From: Paenibacillus baekrokdamisoli
GTDB taxonomy: Bacteria > Bacillota > Bacilli > Paenibacillales > Paenibacillaceae
Direction of reading: 5' to 3'
Length of the DNA stretch: 64,000 bases
Assembly: GCF_003945345.1 (NCBI RefSeq)
Contig: NZ_AP019308.1
Span: forward strand, 7,063,001 to 7,127,000
The notes beneath the pieces are model-generated. The model did no database searches and was not told where the DNA came from. It worked only from the letters and a program-made list of their open reading frames with translations. A program made the position numbers and the translations under genes. Below are positions 1 to 8,740 of the stretch, piece after piece; the first letter of the stretch is position 1; each line of letters opens with the position of its first letter.

Positions 1-792
1 GAGCAGCTAAGCAAGGAACAGGAATTGGTCCAAGGTCAGATTGCTGCTCAATTAGAGGAAGCAGAGCTAGCTGCAATGGAAGCTGCCGATCAGGAGGAGA
101 CGCTCCGAGCAGCGTTAGGTCGCCTTGAAAGTGACTTGGGTGAAAGGGAGAATGAAGCTCAGGACATCCAGCGTCAGTTTACCGAGCTGCGGCAGAAGGA
201 AAATCGTCGTGCTCAAGCAATGGAGCAGCAAGAGAAGCAAATTACGGAGCTGCGCAATCGATTAAGTGAAACGCAGCGACTTGCTGAGGAAGCCAGCGAA
301 GAGCAGCGCCATGTTGCAAAGCAGCGCGATCAGATGAAGGATCAGCTTGAGCAGCTAAAGGCAGAAACGGCCATTCTGAGTGAAAGGCTTCAATCAGCAG
401 AAGATCGTTCAGCCGACCTGATGAACGAGGCTAAGTTCCAAATGGCTGAAGCAGAACGAGTGGGCTATGAGGCTTCAGAAGAAGCAGAACGCCTTGCTAA
501 TGAAGCCCTATCTGAGCTTGAACAGGCTAAACAGCAAGCAGCGGCTCATGCAGAGGCGGAGGCTGGAATGCTAGAGCAATTGCTGCTGAGTGAGCAGCAA
601 ACTAGCGAAGCACGGACGCGCGAGCAACAAATCAGTGAGCGTGTAGCGCAGTTGGAAGCCGAACTCGCCGAAGTAGAAGAGTTGAAAGCCCATCAAGCAC
701 AACTGCAAAACGAGTACGGAAAGCTCAAAATCGAATATGCTAAACTTCAAAATGAATATAATGAGTGGATCGAGCTGTTGGAGCAGGACTAA
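1..792 (+). CDS. Coiled-coil protein, 3' part (5' end outside window)
   Basis: The frame is open from the first base, so the gene begins upstream; 263 codons are visible before the TAA at 790-792. The visible part is almost entirely Glu, Gln, Ala, Leu, Arg and Lys in heptad-like spacing, predicting one long, very acidic coiled coil with no catalytic motif, membrane segment or signal. Such rods usually act as structural spacers or dimerisation arms, but nothing here identifies the family and the diagnostic N-terminal part is missing. A strong hairpin follows the stop codon directly, so this is the last gene of its transcript. I do not recognise the protein; low-complexity composition would make similarity hits untrustworthy. 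Confidence 0.8.
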   Translation, partial: EQLSKEQELVQGQIAAQLEEAELAAMEAADQEETLRAALGRLESDLGERENEAQDIQRQFTELRQKENRRAQAMEQQEKQITELRNRLSETQRLAEEASEEQRHVAKQRDQMKDQLEQLKAETAILSERLQSAEDRSADLMNEAKFQMAEAERVGYEASEEAERLANEALSELEQAKQQAAAHAEAEAGMLEQLLLSEQQTSEARTREQQISERVAQLEAELAEVEELKAHQAQLQNEYGKLKIEYAKLQNEYNEWIELLEQD

Positions 793-794
793 AA

Positions 795-839
795 AAAAGA
801 GCTGTACATTCAGTTGACTACTGAATGTACAGCTCTTTT
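795..839. terminator. Bidirectional intrinsic terminator
   Basis: A long near-perfect inverted repeat (AAAAGAGCTGTACATTCAGT with its complement, about 5-nt loop) has an A-run on the left and a T-run on the right. It therefore can terminate both the coiled-coil gene on the plus strand and the SDR gene on the minus strand. Confidence 0.9.
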
Positions 840-842
840 CGC

Positions 843-1520
843 TTAATAGACAACGGTTGTACCGGTAGCTCCACCTTGCGGAAGTGAGGCAAGGCGAATG
901 AGATCAGCCGTTACCACAGAGGGATCTTTTCCTGTTGCATGCATCTCTGTGCGCAGTGTGCCTGGATTATAACTGTTAGCTAGGATGTCGTAATCCAGCT
1001 CCTCATCAGCTGTCGTGCGAGTCAGTGATTCCAATCCTGCTTTGGCAGCGCTATAGGCGGCATAACCGCCTGCCCCGTTCCATGCCAGTCCTGAGGTGAT
1101 ATTAATAATACGACCATAGTGGGCCTGACGCATTAGCGGGAGCACTGCCTTTGTTAATAAGAAGGGACCGGTTAGGTTAATGGCGATTTGCCGGGTCCAT
1201 TCTTCATAGGTGAGTTCAATCACTTGCCCGGGTTCAAATGAAGCGGCATTGTTAATGAGAATGTCAATACGTTCAAAGTTTTGTGCGATTGTTTCCATTG
1301 CTTGTTCTACCTGTTTAGGATCTGCGATATCCGTCGGCAGTACGAGCGATTGACCGATACCTTCCTGTGCAATCAGGGCAGCGGTTTCTTCAAGCTTAAT
1401 TGTGCGGCGGCCCAGAAGGACAACATGAGCGCCCTCCTGAGCAAAAGCGATAGCTGTAGCCCTTCCAAGTCCAGTACCCGCGCCGCTGATTATGGCTGTT
1501 CTTCCGTCAAGAATACCCAT
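843..1520 (-). CDS. SDR family NAD(P)-dependent oxidoreductase
   Basis: A 225-residue classical short-chain dehydrogenase/reductase. The N-terminal Rossmann motif reads SGAGTGLG (residues 12-19), the NNAA motif is present as INNAAS, and the catalytic Ser and YSAAK (Tyr-x3-Lys) lie around residues 140-158. Classical SDRs reduce or oxidise carbonyl and hydroxyl groups with NAD(P)H in the cytoplasm; the substrate cannot be read from sequence. The ATG at 1520 is preceded by GAGGAG about 8 bases upstream, which supports the start. The C-terminus is short for the family (about 245-260 residues is usual) and ends in VVY. It is monocistronic and converges on the shared terminator at 795-839. Confidence 0.9.
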   Translation of the reverse strand: MGILDGRTAIISGAGTGLGRATAIAFAQEGAHVVLLGRRTIKLEETAALIAQEGIGQSLVLPTDIADPKQVEQAMETIAQNFERIDILINNAASFEPGQVIELTYEEWTRQIAINLTGPFLLTKAVLPLMRQAHYGRIINITSGLAWNGAGGYAAYSAAKAGLESLTRTTADEELDYDILANSYNPGTLRTEMHATGKDPSVVTADLIRLASLPQGGATGTTVVY

Positions 1521-1719
1521 TTAGCAGTCTCCTCATCCGTATCAATTTGTCTTTATAATTAGTTTAACAAAGACGTCTCTAATCAGGGAAGAGGCGGGCT
1601 ATCAATCTTTCTTATACAATTTATAAGAAATAGCTCAAATTAGATCATTCGATTAGTTGTAGAACTGATTATTCGTTGGAGCTTCGACAGCTTCGCAACG
1701 GTACAGAAGTAAAATAAAG

Positions 1720-1753
1720 AACCCACCCCTGTATGAAACTACAGGAATGGGTT
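1720..1753 (-). terminator. Intrinsic terminator of the cupredoxin gene
   Basis: The inverted repeat AACCCACCCCTGTA / TACAGGAATGGGTT with a 6-nt loop is followed on the minus strand by a T-rich tract (TTCTTTATTTTACTT). It ends the transcript of the gene at 1774-2154. The 1521-1719 stretch holds only the SDR upstream region and this terminator. Confidence 0.8.
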
Positions 1754-1773
1754 GGAAGTTAAGCTGTCTTCAT

Positions 1774-2154
1774 TTACTCAACGACGAGCTTTGCGACCAT
1801 TTTGGAGTGGCCTGTACCGCACATAATGCTGCATTTAAATTCATATTCTCCAGCTTTATCGATCTTAACAACAGTAGGTTTATCAGCATCAATCGTTTGG
1901 TCAAGATCTGGAATAATTATGCCATGAATACCATCGGGCGAATCCAAGGTGATTTTCGTTACTTCCCCTTTTTTGATCTTATATACAGGCTGGTCGAATT
2001 TATATCTCGTAGCTGTAATGACGATCTCTTTAGTGGCGGCTTCTCCGGTCACTTCTACGCCACCTTTTTTGGATGAATTATTGGTTGAACCGCAAGCAGC
2101 TAGAAGGAACACGGTAGCGGCTAACATGAGCATAAGAACTAGGCTCTTTTTCAT
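1774..2154 (-). CDS. CuA-type cupredoxin lipoprotein
   Basis: A 126-residue lipoprotein: signal peptide with lipobox LLAAC (Cys21), then one cupredoxin domain. The C-terminal loop reads CSIMCGTGHSKM, which is the C-x3-C-x3-H-x2-M binuclear CuA ligand set of cytochrome c oxidase subunit II and nitrous oxide reductase; an upstream His in GIHG would be the remaining ligand. Unlike subunit II it lacks the two transmembrane helices and stands alone without other oxidase subunits. It probably acts outside the membrane as an electron carrier or copper-handling protein. The start ATG follows GGGGGAT; a good promoter lies at 2201-2229. Confidence 0.85.
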   Translation of the reverse strand: MKKSLVLMLMLAATVFLLAACGSTNNSSKKGGVEVTGEAATKEIVITATRYKFDQPVYKIKKGEVTKITLDSPDGIHGIIIPDLDQTIDADKPTVVKIDKAGEYEFKCSIMCGTGHSKMVAKLVVE

Positions 2155-2200
2155 TGAAAATATCCCCCTGATTGTTATAATATCGGTTAATAGCCTACCT

Positions 2201-2229
2201 ATTATAGCGTAATTTGGATAAAATGACAG
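2201..2229 (-). promoter_or_regulatory. Sigma-A-type promoter for the CuA lipoprotein gene
   Basis: Read on the minus strand, CTGTCA (2229-2224) is followed by a 17-nt spacer and a perfect TATAAT (2206-2201), about 45 bases before the start codon. Confidence 0.65.
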
Positions 2230-2298
2230 TGTCGAACTATAGAAACTCCTATGAACAATTCATGAACTTTAGTTAAAATCGGTTTATCATAAAAGAAA

Positions 2299-2338
2299 AA
2301 CCGAGCTTCAGCGGAGGAAGCTCCGCTGAAGCTCGGTT
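2299..2338 (-). terminator. Intrinsic terminator of the YvlD-like gene
   Basis: A 17-bp stem AACCGAGCTTCAGCGGA with its complement and a 6-nt loop is followed on the minus strand by TTTTTCTTTTAT. It lies downstream of the gene ending at 2386. Confidence 0.85.
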
Positions 2339-2385
2339 CTCTGTAGCTCATATTCGATTAGGCGGTGATGAAACTATCACCCGTT

Positions 2386-2757
2386 CTAGTCATGGGCGCG
2401 TTTGCTATCGCTGCGTCCTGCCTCATAAGGCGTGCTGACAGGTATGAACAGGTCGATTATTCCGATGACCAGCGCGGCTAAGATAGCACCAAGCCAGGTT
2501 ACAGAAACACCACCAACGATAAACTGAGCAATCCAGATGACAGCGGCGCTTGCGATAAAGCCCACAATTCCGCGACCAAATGGAGTTACCCGTTTACCAA
2601 AGATCCCTTCAATAATCCAGCCAAGCGCGGCAATGACCAGCGCGAGAAACAACGCGCTCCAGAAACCACCTACACTAAACTGAGGGACGATAAAACCGAC
2701 GATCATTAGCACAATCGCTGAAACGACAAATCGAACTACGTGACCTAGAAAGTGCAT
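2386..2757 (-). CDS. YvlD-like four-helix membrane protein (phage holin superfamily IV family)
   Basis: A 123-residue integral membrane protein with four hydrophobic segments (about residues 8-26, 33-52, 64-82, 84-107) separated by short loops, and a polar C-terminal tail (SDSKRAHD). Length and spacing match the YvlD/'mycobacterial 4TM phage holin' family, which in Bacillus is linked to envelope-stress operons; here it stands alone. The ATG is preceded by AAGGAGG at ideal spacing. No phage genes are nearby, so a lytic holin role is unlikely. Confidence 0.8.
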   Translation of the reverse strand: MHFLGHVVRFVVSAIVLMIVGFIVPQFSVGGFWSALFLALVIAALGWIIEGIFGKRVTPFGRGIVGFIASAAVIWIAQFIVGGVSVTWLGAILAALVIGIIDLFIPVSTPYEAGRSDSKRAHD

Positions 2758-2913
2758 GCTTAAACCTCCTTAGAATTCTCCGAGGGAATCGGCTCCAAAC
2801 ACGTCGGAAAAGCTGCTGCAGAAGAAGCGAGTGGTCGTTCATCCCTCCTGCGTATTTCCGCTGCAACAATTATTGTTACCTGCTTTTCATTAGTCATACA
2901 TGGAACTTACAGC

Positions 2914-2943
2914 ATGGCATACGTAAGAAGCTTCGGCTATAAT
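2914..2943 (+). promoter_or_regulatory. Candidate promoter for mutS2
   Basis: A perfect TATAAT (2938-2943) has a weak ATGGCA 18 nt upstream. The predicted start of transcription leaves only a short leader before the GAGAGGGG ribosome-binding site, so the assignment is tentative. Confidence 0.35.
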
Positions 2944-2969
2944 AAGGAACGAGAGGGGTTGAACCTGTT

Positions 2970-5330
2970 TTGGATGACAAAATACTCCACACACTTGAAT
3001 ACGCGAAAATTGTATATAAATTGACTCAGCATGCTGCAACATCGCTTGGTAAGGCGGTTGCGGAAGCGGTTCGTCCGAGTTCGGATTTAGAGGAGGTCAA
3101 GCGTCTTCTCCAGGTAACAGACGAGGCCTATAAAGCCGATCGTCTAAAGGGCAGTGCGCCATTTGGCGGAATTGCAGATATTCGTGCTGCATTGCTTCGC
3201 TCACGCATCGGGGGGACGCTAAGCCCATCCGAATTGCTTGAAATTGCAGAGACGGTGCGAGGCTCAAGGCGGCTTAAGCGTCACGTTCTGCAGCTTCATG
3301 ATGATGATGCAATCCCGATGCTGGCAGCGATGGCTGGACAGCTGACGGAGCATAAGACGCTCGAGGATGCTATCTTTAATTGCATTGATGAGCAGGCTGA
3401 AGTAATGGATAGCGCCAGCTCAGAGCTTGCTTCTATTCGCCGTGAGCTTCGTGCGGGCGGAGCCAGAGTGCGTGAGAAGCTTGAGCAGATGATTCGTTCT
3501 TCTTCCGTGCAGAAAATGCTTCAGGATGCCATTGTAACGATTCGGAACGATCGATATGTTATTCCGGTCAAACAGGAATATCGCTCCAGCTTTGGTGGTA
3601 TTATTCATGATCAATCAGGATCAGGTGCAACTTTATTCATCGAGCCTGAAGCGATTGTTGTTATGAATAATAAGCTGCGTGAATTAAGACTGGCCGAAGT
3701 GCGAGAGATCGAGAAGATTTTACAGATACTTACGGCGCAAACCGCTGATTACGCGGAGGATTTACTCCTTGATGTTGATCAATTAGGTGAGCTTGATTTC
3801 GCATTCGCAAAGGGACGGTTGGCCCACCAAATGGGTGCTTCGCTTCCACGTATGAATGACAGAGGTTATCTGAAGCTGCGTCGTGGACGGCACCCGCTGC
3901 TTGCTCGTGAGCAGGTTGTCCCTATTGATGTAGAGCTTGGTAATGACTACACCACAATAATTGTTACAGGACCTAATACAGGCGGTAAGACGGTCTCCCT
4001 CAAGACAATTGGATTGCTAAGTCTGATGGCGATGACGGGCATGTTCGTTCCAGCAGAAGATGGAAGTCAGCTCTGTGTCTTTGATTCGATCTATGCCGAT
4101 ATCGGTGATGAGCAAAGCATCGAGCAGAATTTAAGTACATTTTCTAGCCATTTAACGAATATCATCCGCATATTAAACAATATGACGACAAAAAGCTTAG
4201 TGCTGTTAGATGAGCTCGGAGCGGGTACAGATCCTGCAGAGGGCTCAGCGCTTGCTATTGCCATGCTGGAGCATATGCATAAACTTGGGTGCCGAATTGT
4301 AGCAACTACGCATTATAGTGAGCTAAAGGCTTACGCTTATAATCGCAAAGGGGTCATTAATGCCAGTATGGAGTTTGATGTGCAGACACTAAGTCCAACT
4401 TACCGTTTGCTAGTGGGTGTTCCAGGGCGAAGTAATGCATTCGCAATTGCGGAGAGATTGGGCTTGCAAAAGTCCATTATTGACCATGCTCGCGGTGAGG
4501 TAAGCGAAGAGGATCTTCGTGTGGAGACAATGATCGCTTCCTTGGAGGAGAATCGGATCGGTGCCGAATCAGAGCGGCAGACAGCTGAAGCGCTGCGCAA
4601 AGAAATGGAAGCCCAGCAGATACGATTCGAAGCGGAACGCGAGCGTTTCAATGAACAACGCGAGAAGCTTATGTTTAAAGCACAGGAGGAAGCACGTGAA
4701 GCTATCGCGAAAGCTAGACGTGAAGCGGAGCAAATTATTGCTGAACTACGCCAACTGGCGAAAGAAGAGGGCGCATCGGTCAAAGATCACAAGCTAACCG
4801 AAGCTAAAAGAAAGCTTGATGAGGCGGCCCCTGCGGTGCAGAAGTCTGCGAAGACTGCCAAATCCAAAGCCGCCAAGCAGCAGCGCATTGAGAACGGCGA
4901 TGAGGTAATGGTGTACAGCTTAGGCCAACGGGGTCACGTTGTGGAGCTTAATGGTAACGATGCGCTTGTGCAGCTTGGAATTTTGAAAATGAAGGTTTCC
5001 ACTGGTGATTTGGAGCTGGTGAAGCGTGCTGAGACAACGCAGCAGCCGAAGCTTGCAGCAACCTTGAAGCGAACACGTGATGAACAGGTTCGGATGGAGC
5101 TGGATTTGCGAGGCGCTAATCTGGAAGAAGCCATCTTGGAAGTAGATCGTTTCTTAGATGAAGGGTTTCTTGCAGGACTTGGGCAAATTTATATCATTCA
5201 TGGACATGGAACCGGTGTCCTAAGGACGGGGATCAGTGATTTCCTTCGCCGACATAAGCATGTGAAGAGCTACCGGCTTGGTAACTATGGAGAAGGCGGG
5301 ACTGGTGTTACCATTGCTCAGCTAAAGTAA
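2970..5330 (+). CDS. mutS2: Endonuclease MutS2
   Basis: A 786-residue MutS2. The ATPase core shows Walker A TGPNTGGKT (about residues 331-339) and Walker B/signature LLDELGAGTDPAEG (about 410-425). A charged coiled-coil arm spans roughly 515-640, and a C-terminal Smr nuclease domain has LDLRG (about 710) and IHGHGTG (about 748). There is no N-terminal mismatch-recognition domain, as expected for MutS2 rather than MutS. MutS2 acts on branched DNA and, in Bacillus, on collided ribosomes. The start is TTG at 2970 with GAGAGGGG upstream; no ATG or GTG in frame fits better. It heads a plus-strand gene run. Confidence 0.95.
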   Translation: MDDKILHTLEYAKIVYKLTQHAATSLGKAVAEAVRPSSDLEEVKRLLQVTDEAYKADRLKGSAPFGGIADIRAALLRSRIGGTLSPSELLEIAETVRGSRRLKRHVLQLHDDDAIPMLAAMAGQLTEHKTLEDAIFNCIDEQAEVMDSASSELASIRRELRAGGARVREKLEQMIRSSSVQKMLQDAIVTIRNDRYVIPVKQEYRSSFGGIIHDQSGSGATLFIEPEAIVVMNNKLRELRLAEVREIEKILQILTAQTADYAEDLLLDVDQLGELDFAFAKGRLAHQMGASLPRMNDRGYLKLRRGRHPLLAREQVVPIDVELGNDYTTIIVTGPNTGGKTVSLKTIGLLSLMAMTGMFVPAEDGSQLCVFDSIYADIGDEQSIEQNLSTFSSHLTNIIRILNNMTTKSLVLLDELGAGTDPAEGSALAIAMLEHMHKLGCRIVATTHYSELKAYAYNRKGVINASMEFDVQTLSPTYRLLVGVPGRSNAFAIAERLGLQKSIIDHARGEVSEEDLRVETMIASLEENRIGAESERQTAEALRKEMEAQQIRFEAERERFNEQREKLMFKAQEEAREAIAKARREAEQIIAELRQLAKEEGASVKDHKLTEAKRKLDEAAPAVQKSAKTAKSKAAKQQRIENGDEVMVYSLGQRGHVVELNGNDALVQLGILKMKVSTGDLELVKRAETTQQPKLAATLKRTRDEQVRMELDLRGANLEEAILEVDRFLDEGFLAGLGQIYIIHGHGTGVLRTGISDFLRRHKHVKSYRLGNYGEGGTGVTIAQLK

Positions 5331-5343
5331 AGGGGATAGCAGG

Positions 5344-5763
5344 ATGGAGCGCGAGGTAGATACTTTGCTCAGCAATCAATTTGCAGCATCGCTTGTCTAT
5401 GTATCATTAGCGGTTCTTGCGCTAATCATCTTCCTATTTTTCTTTGAGTTCGTAACGCGTTATAACTGTTGGCAAGAGATCAAGAATGGCAATATGGCAG
5501 CTGCAATGGCAACTGGTGGCAAAATTTTTGGACTATGCAATATATTCAGATTTGCTATTCAAGCCAATGAGACGGTGTACCAAAGTATGACCTGGGCTAC
5601 CTTTGGGTTTGCCATGCTGCTGACTGCCTATTTCTTGTTTGAGTTTTTGACCCCTGTTTTCCGAATTGATGATGAGATCAAGAAGGACAATCGGGCGGTA
5701 GGCTTTATCGCTATGATTATTTCTATAGCACTTTCCTATGTGATAGGTGCAACTCTTCACTAA
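5344..5763 (+). CDS. DUF350 domain membrane protein
   Basis: A 139-residue protein with four predicted membrane helices (about residues 14-36, 55-72, 82-101, 115-135), matching the duplicated two-helix layout of DUF350. The function of the family is not known. It starts 13 bases after mutS2 stops, with AAAGGGGATAGCAGG in front of the ATG, so it is very likely co-transcribed. Confidence 0.8.
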   Translation: MEREVDTLLSNQFAASLVYVSLAVLALIIFLFFFEFVTRYNCWQEIKNGNMAAAMATGGKIFGLCNIFRFAIQANETVYQSMTWATFGFAMLLTAYFLFEFLTPVFRIDDEIKKDNRAVGFIAMIISIALSYVIGATLH

Positions 5764-5770
5764 AGTAAAT

Positions 5771-5875
5771 ATGGAAAGGATCGGGCCACAGCTGCTTATG
5801 AAATATTTATGGGGAATCTTATTTGCGCTTGCCGCACTATTTGTTGTGCTTGGCATCGTTTATTTACTACAATAG
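5771..5875 (+). CDS. Small single-span membrane peptide (34 aa)
   Basis: A short frame starts 8 bases after the DUF350 gene and encodes a peptide with one hydrophobic segment (WGILFALAALFVVLGIVYLL) that nearly fills it. An internal in-frame ATG at 5798 would give 25 residues. Neither start has a strong ribosome-binding site, so translation may be coupled to the gene before it. The clean single-helix composition and the position in an operon argue for a real small protein; the function is unknown. Confidence 0.45.
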   Translation: MERIGPQLLMKYLWGILFALAALFVVLGIVYLLQ

Positions 5876-5915
5876 ATACCAGAAGTCTCACAGGATATGA
5901 AGTGGAGGAAATGGA

Positions 5916-6476
5916 ATGGAAGAGCAGCAGCAAACAGTTTGTCCGTGGTGCCATACCGAAATTGTATGGGATGAAGAACTAGGACCTGAACGTCATTGTC
6001 CACATTGCGGAAATGAATTATCCGGCTATCGCACGCTTCAGCTGGGGCTTGATGCCGAATTGGAGGATGAGGTCGACGATCTGGAGGAGGAAGATGAGGA
6101 TCCGGATTGGGAAGATAATGAGAGCTTCAAGAAGCAGAGGGATGCCGCACTCGGAGACTTATCGGAATTAAGACAATATAGTCGTGAGCGTCTGGCACTT
6201 GATGAAACGATGGAACGTATTCTTGATGATCAATTAGAAGCGCCTGAGTGCCCATCCTGTCGAGAATATATGCTCGAAGTAGGTTCTTCTCATGTAACGG
6301 GAGAGTCGTTCACATCAAGAACGCCTGCTGCCATGACCATACCGCTGCTTCCAACGCCTTTTGACGTTGTTATGTATGTATGCCCGTCATGCTTCCATAC
6401 TGAGAACCGTCTTAGCGCACAAGATCAAGAACGATTCGTGCGCTCACTGGCGAAGGCCGCAGAAGAAGGTCAATAG
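5916..6476 (+). CDS. Zinc-ribbon protein with two CxxC pairs of knuckles
   Basis: A 186-residue cytoplasmic protein. CPWC (9-12) and CPHC (28-31) form an N-terminal zinc ribbon, and CPSC (112-115) with CPSC (156-159) form a second. Between them lies a very acidic linker (about residues 48-75). Such proteins bind zinc and often nucleic acid or protein partners, but no enzyme motif is visible. The ATG follows GTGGAGGAA. It is conserved-looking but I cannot name it. Confidence 0.75.
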   Translation: MEEQQQTVCPWCHTEIVWDEELGPERHCPHCGNELSGYRTLQLGLDAELEDEVDDLEEEDEDPDWEDNESFKKQRDAALGDLSELRQYSRERLALDETMERILDDQLEAPECPSCREYMLEVGSSHVTGESFTSRTPAAMTIPLLPTPFDVVMYVCPSCFHTENRLSAQDQERFVRSLAKAAEEGQ

Positions 6477-6559
6477 TTTTTCCAGCATGTGAACTGCACT
6501 TTAGGGGTACTTTACATGAAGATACCACGTGGAGTGCCGTGCAGGCTGGAGGGATTAGA

Positions 6560-7789
6560 ATGAAACATGAACGTTTGAATGGACGACAATTAGATAGACA
6601 AGCCATTCTTCTATTGGCTGTACAAGGACTGCTCGGAATCGCGAATGCGTTGTCGGGTACCTTTTTACCCATCTATCTATGGAAAGCGAGTCAATCCCTT
6701 GCATTAATCGGTTGGTTTAATTTGAGCCAGTTTGCAGTGAGTGGATTGACCTTCTGGCTCGCTGGCAAATGGGTGAAAGAGCATAATAAGATGAACAGCC
6801 TCCGGCTCGGCGTCGCGCTGTCCGGAGTTTTTTATTTTGTTGTGCTTTTGCTCGGTAAGTCTGCGGTAACCTATGCAGTACCACTCGGGATGTTTAACGG
6901 TTTGTCGCTTGGACTGTTCTGGGTCGCATTTAACGTGGTTTACTTTGAAATCACGGAGCCTGGCAACCGGGATCGGTTTAATGGGTGGGCAGGGCTGCTT
7001 GGCTCAGGTGCTGGAATTATTGCGCCATGGGTTTCGGGATTGTTGATAACGGCTAGCAAAGGAGAACGTGGTTATAGCATCATTTTCACGATATCCGCTA
7101 TTATCTTCGCAATTGCTGCAGTATTAAGCTTTTGGCTTAAAAGGCGTGAATCGAGTGGTCATTACGAATGGTTTCACGGCATCAGGCAGCTTCGTCAGCC
7201 TGGTAATCCATGGCGGCAAGCAGTACCTGCCCTTATGGCACAAGGGGTTCGTGAAGGTGTGTTTATGTTCTTGGTCGGTCTACTTGTTTATATGGCAACA
7301 AGTAATGAGCAGAAGCTGGGCAACTTCTCGCTTATTACCTCACTTGTAGCCTTGGTTAGCTTCTGGATCATTGGCAAGCTGCTTACTCCACCTAGGAGAA
7401 ATAGAGCAATGATGGTTGGTGCTTTTGCCATTACACTTGTAATTGTTCCTCTCTTCATGCCGCTGCGCTATGAGACACTGCTGTGGTTCGGCATTGGAAC
7501 CGCACTCTTCATACCGTTATACATTATTCCGATGACTTCCACTGTGTTTGATTTGATCGGCAGCAATGAACAAAGCGCGAAACAGCGGGAAGAATTTATC
7601 GTTCTTCGTGAAGCAGCACTGACTGTAGGACGAATTCTGGGCATTTCAGCTTATTTGGTCGTTCTTCCTTTTGTTGATCAAGCACCTCAAACAGTAGCAT
7701 GGCTGATGCTGGCCGTAGGTGCATTCCCTATCATTAGCTGGTGGTTGATGCGGCGCTTCTTAGGAACGGGAGAAAGACAAGCTATGTAA
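6560..7789 (+). CDS. MFS transporter
   Basis: A 409-residue protein with about twelve hydrophobic segments and a basic cytoplasmic loop near its middle (KRRESSGH), the usual layout of the major facilitator superfamily. The ATG at 6560 is chosen over the longer frame because GGAGGG lies 6 bases upstream. Substrate is not readable. It is followed 15 bases later by cysK, so export or import linked to cysteine metabolism is possible but only by position. Confidence 0.8.
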   Translation: MKHERLNGRQLDRQAILLLAVQGLLGIANALSGTFLPIYLWKASQSLALIGWFNLSQFAVSGLTFWLAGKWVKEHNKMNSLRLGVALSGVFYFVVLLLGKSAVTYAVPLGMFNGLSLGLFWVAFNVVYFEITEPGNRDRFNGWAGLLGSGAGIIAPWVSGLLITASKGERGYSIIFTISAIIFAIAAVLSFWLKRRESSGHYEWFHGIRQLRQPGNPWRQAVPALMAQGVREGVFMFLVGLLVYMATSNEQKLGNFSLITSLVALVSFWIIGKLLTPPRRNRAMMVGAFAITLVIVPLFMPLRYETLLWFGIGTALFIPLYIIPMTSTVFDLIGSNEQSAKQREEFIVLREAALTVGRILGISAYLVVLPFVDQAPQTVAWLMLAVGAFPIISWWLMRRFLGTGERQAM

Positions 7790-7804
7790 GAGGAGGAGAA
7801 AGTT

Positions 7805-8722
7805 GTGGCACGAATAGTGAATTGTATAACCGATTTGATCGGACAAACGCCTGTCGTTCGTTTGAACCGGCTAACTGGACAAGGTGATGCTGAGGTCTTG
7901 GTAAAGCTGGAGAAATTCAATCCTAGCGGCAGTGTAAAGGATCGGGCAGCTTCTGCATTAATTGCGAATGGTGAGCAGCGCGGACTCCTTCGACCGGGGG
8001 ACACAATTATAGAACCAACCAGCGGTAATACGGGAATCGGTCTGGCTATGAATGCCGCTGCCAAAGGATACAAGCTCATTCTTATTATGCCAGATAACAT
8101 GTCCAAGGAGAGAATCGGCTTGTTACAGGCATATGGTGCTCAGGTTGTGCTCACTCCAGCAGCAGAGCGGATGCCAGGGGCCATTAGAAAAGCTTTCGAG
8201 CTGCAGGCCGAGCTTCCGGGAAGCTTCATCCCTAATCAATTTGAGAACGCAGCGAACCCTGATATTCATCGATTAACGACAGCCAAAGAAATTTTGGAGC
8301 AGACAGAAGGTCAATTAGATGTATTCATTGCTACAGCTGGAACTGGTGGAACGATTACAGGTACAGGTGAAACGTTAAAGTCGGCGCTCCCTGGCTTATA
8401 TGTAGCTGTCGTAGAACCGCTTGGCTCACCCGTACTCTCGGGAGGGAAGCCCGGTCCGCACAAGCTAGTTGGGACAAGTCCTGGTTTCGTACCGTCTATC
8501 CTAAATACATCGGTGTATGATGAGATTGTTCAAGTATCGGATGATCATGCGCTTCAAACGATGCGTGAGCTCGCTAAACAAGAGGGACTGCTGCTAGGTC
8601 CTTCCTCAGGTGCAGCAGTCTGGGCAGCCTTGCAGCAAGCCCGCCGTATAGGATCGGGCGGGCGTGTACTTTGTATAGCGCCAGATAGCGGGGAAAGATA
8701 TTTAAGTATGGATATCTTTTAA
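7805..8722 (+). CDS. cysK: Cysteine synthase family protein (O-acetylserine sulfhydrylase)
   Basis: A 305-residue fold-type II PLP enzyme of typical CysK length. The PLP lysine lies in NPSGSVKDR (Lys45), the substrate loop TSGNTG at 72-77, the phosphate-binding loop as GTGGT, and the C-terminal PSSGAA. It would make cysteine from O-acetylserine and sulfide in the cytoplasm; a cystathionine beta-synthase-like or secondary-metabolite paralogue cannot be excluded. The start is GTG at 7805 behind GAGGAGGAG. Confidence 0.85.
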   Translation: MARIVNCITDLIGQTPVVRLNRLTGQGDAEVLVKLEKFNPSGSVKDRAASALIANGEQRGLLRPGDTIIEPTSGNTGIGLAMNAAAKGYKLILIMPDNMSKERIGLLQAYGAQVVLTPAAERMPGAIRKAFELQAELPGSFIPNQFENAANPDIHRLTTAKEILEQTEGQLDVFIATAGTGGTITGTGETLKSALPGLYVAVVEPLGSPVLSGGKPGPHKLVGTSPGFVPSILNTSVYDEIVQVSDDHALQTMRELAKQEGLLLGPSSGAAVWAALQQARRIGSGGRVLCIAPDSGERYLSMDIF

Positions 8723-8740
8723 CTCGTATAGAAGCATGAG

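Noticed and set aside
1281..1562. 93-codon plus-strand frame opposite the SDR gene
   Set aside because: It is antisense to a clear SDR with all family motifs and has no ribosome-binding site.
2386..2757. Phage holin, suggesting a prophage
   Set aside because: No phage genes surround it, and the four-helix YvlD-type family is a normal chromosomal membrane protein family.
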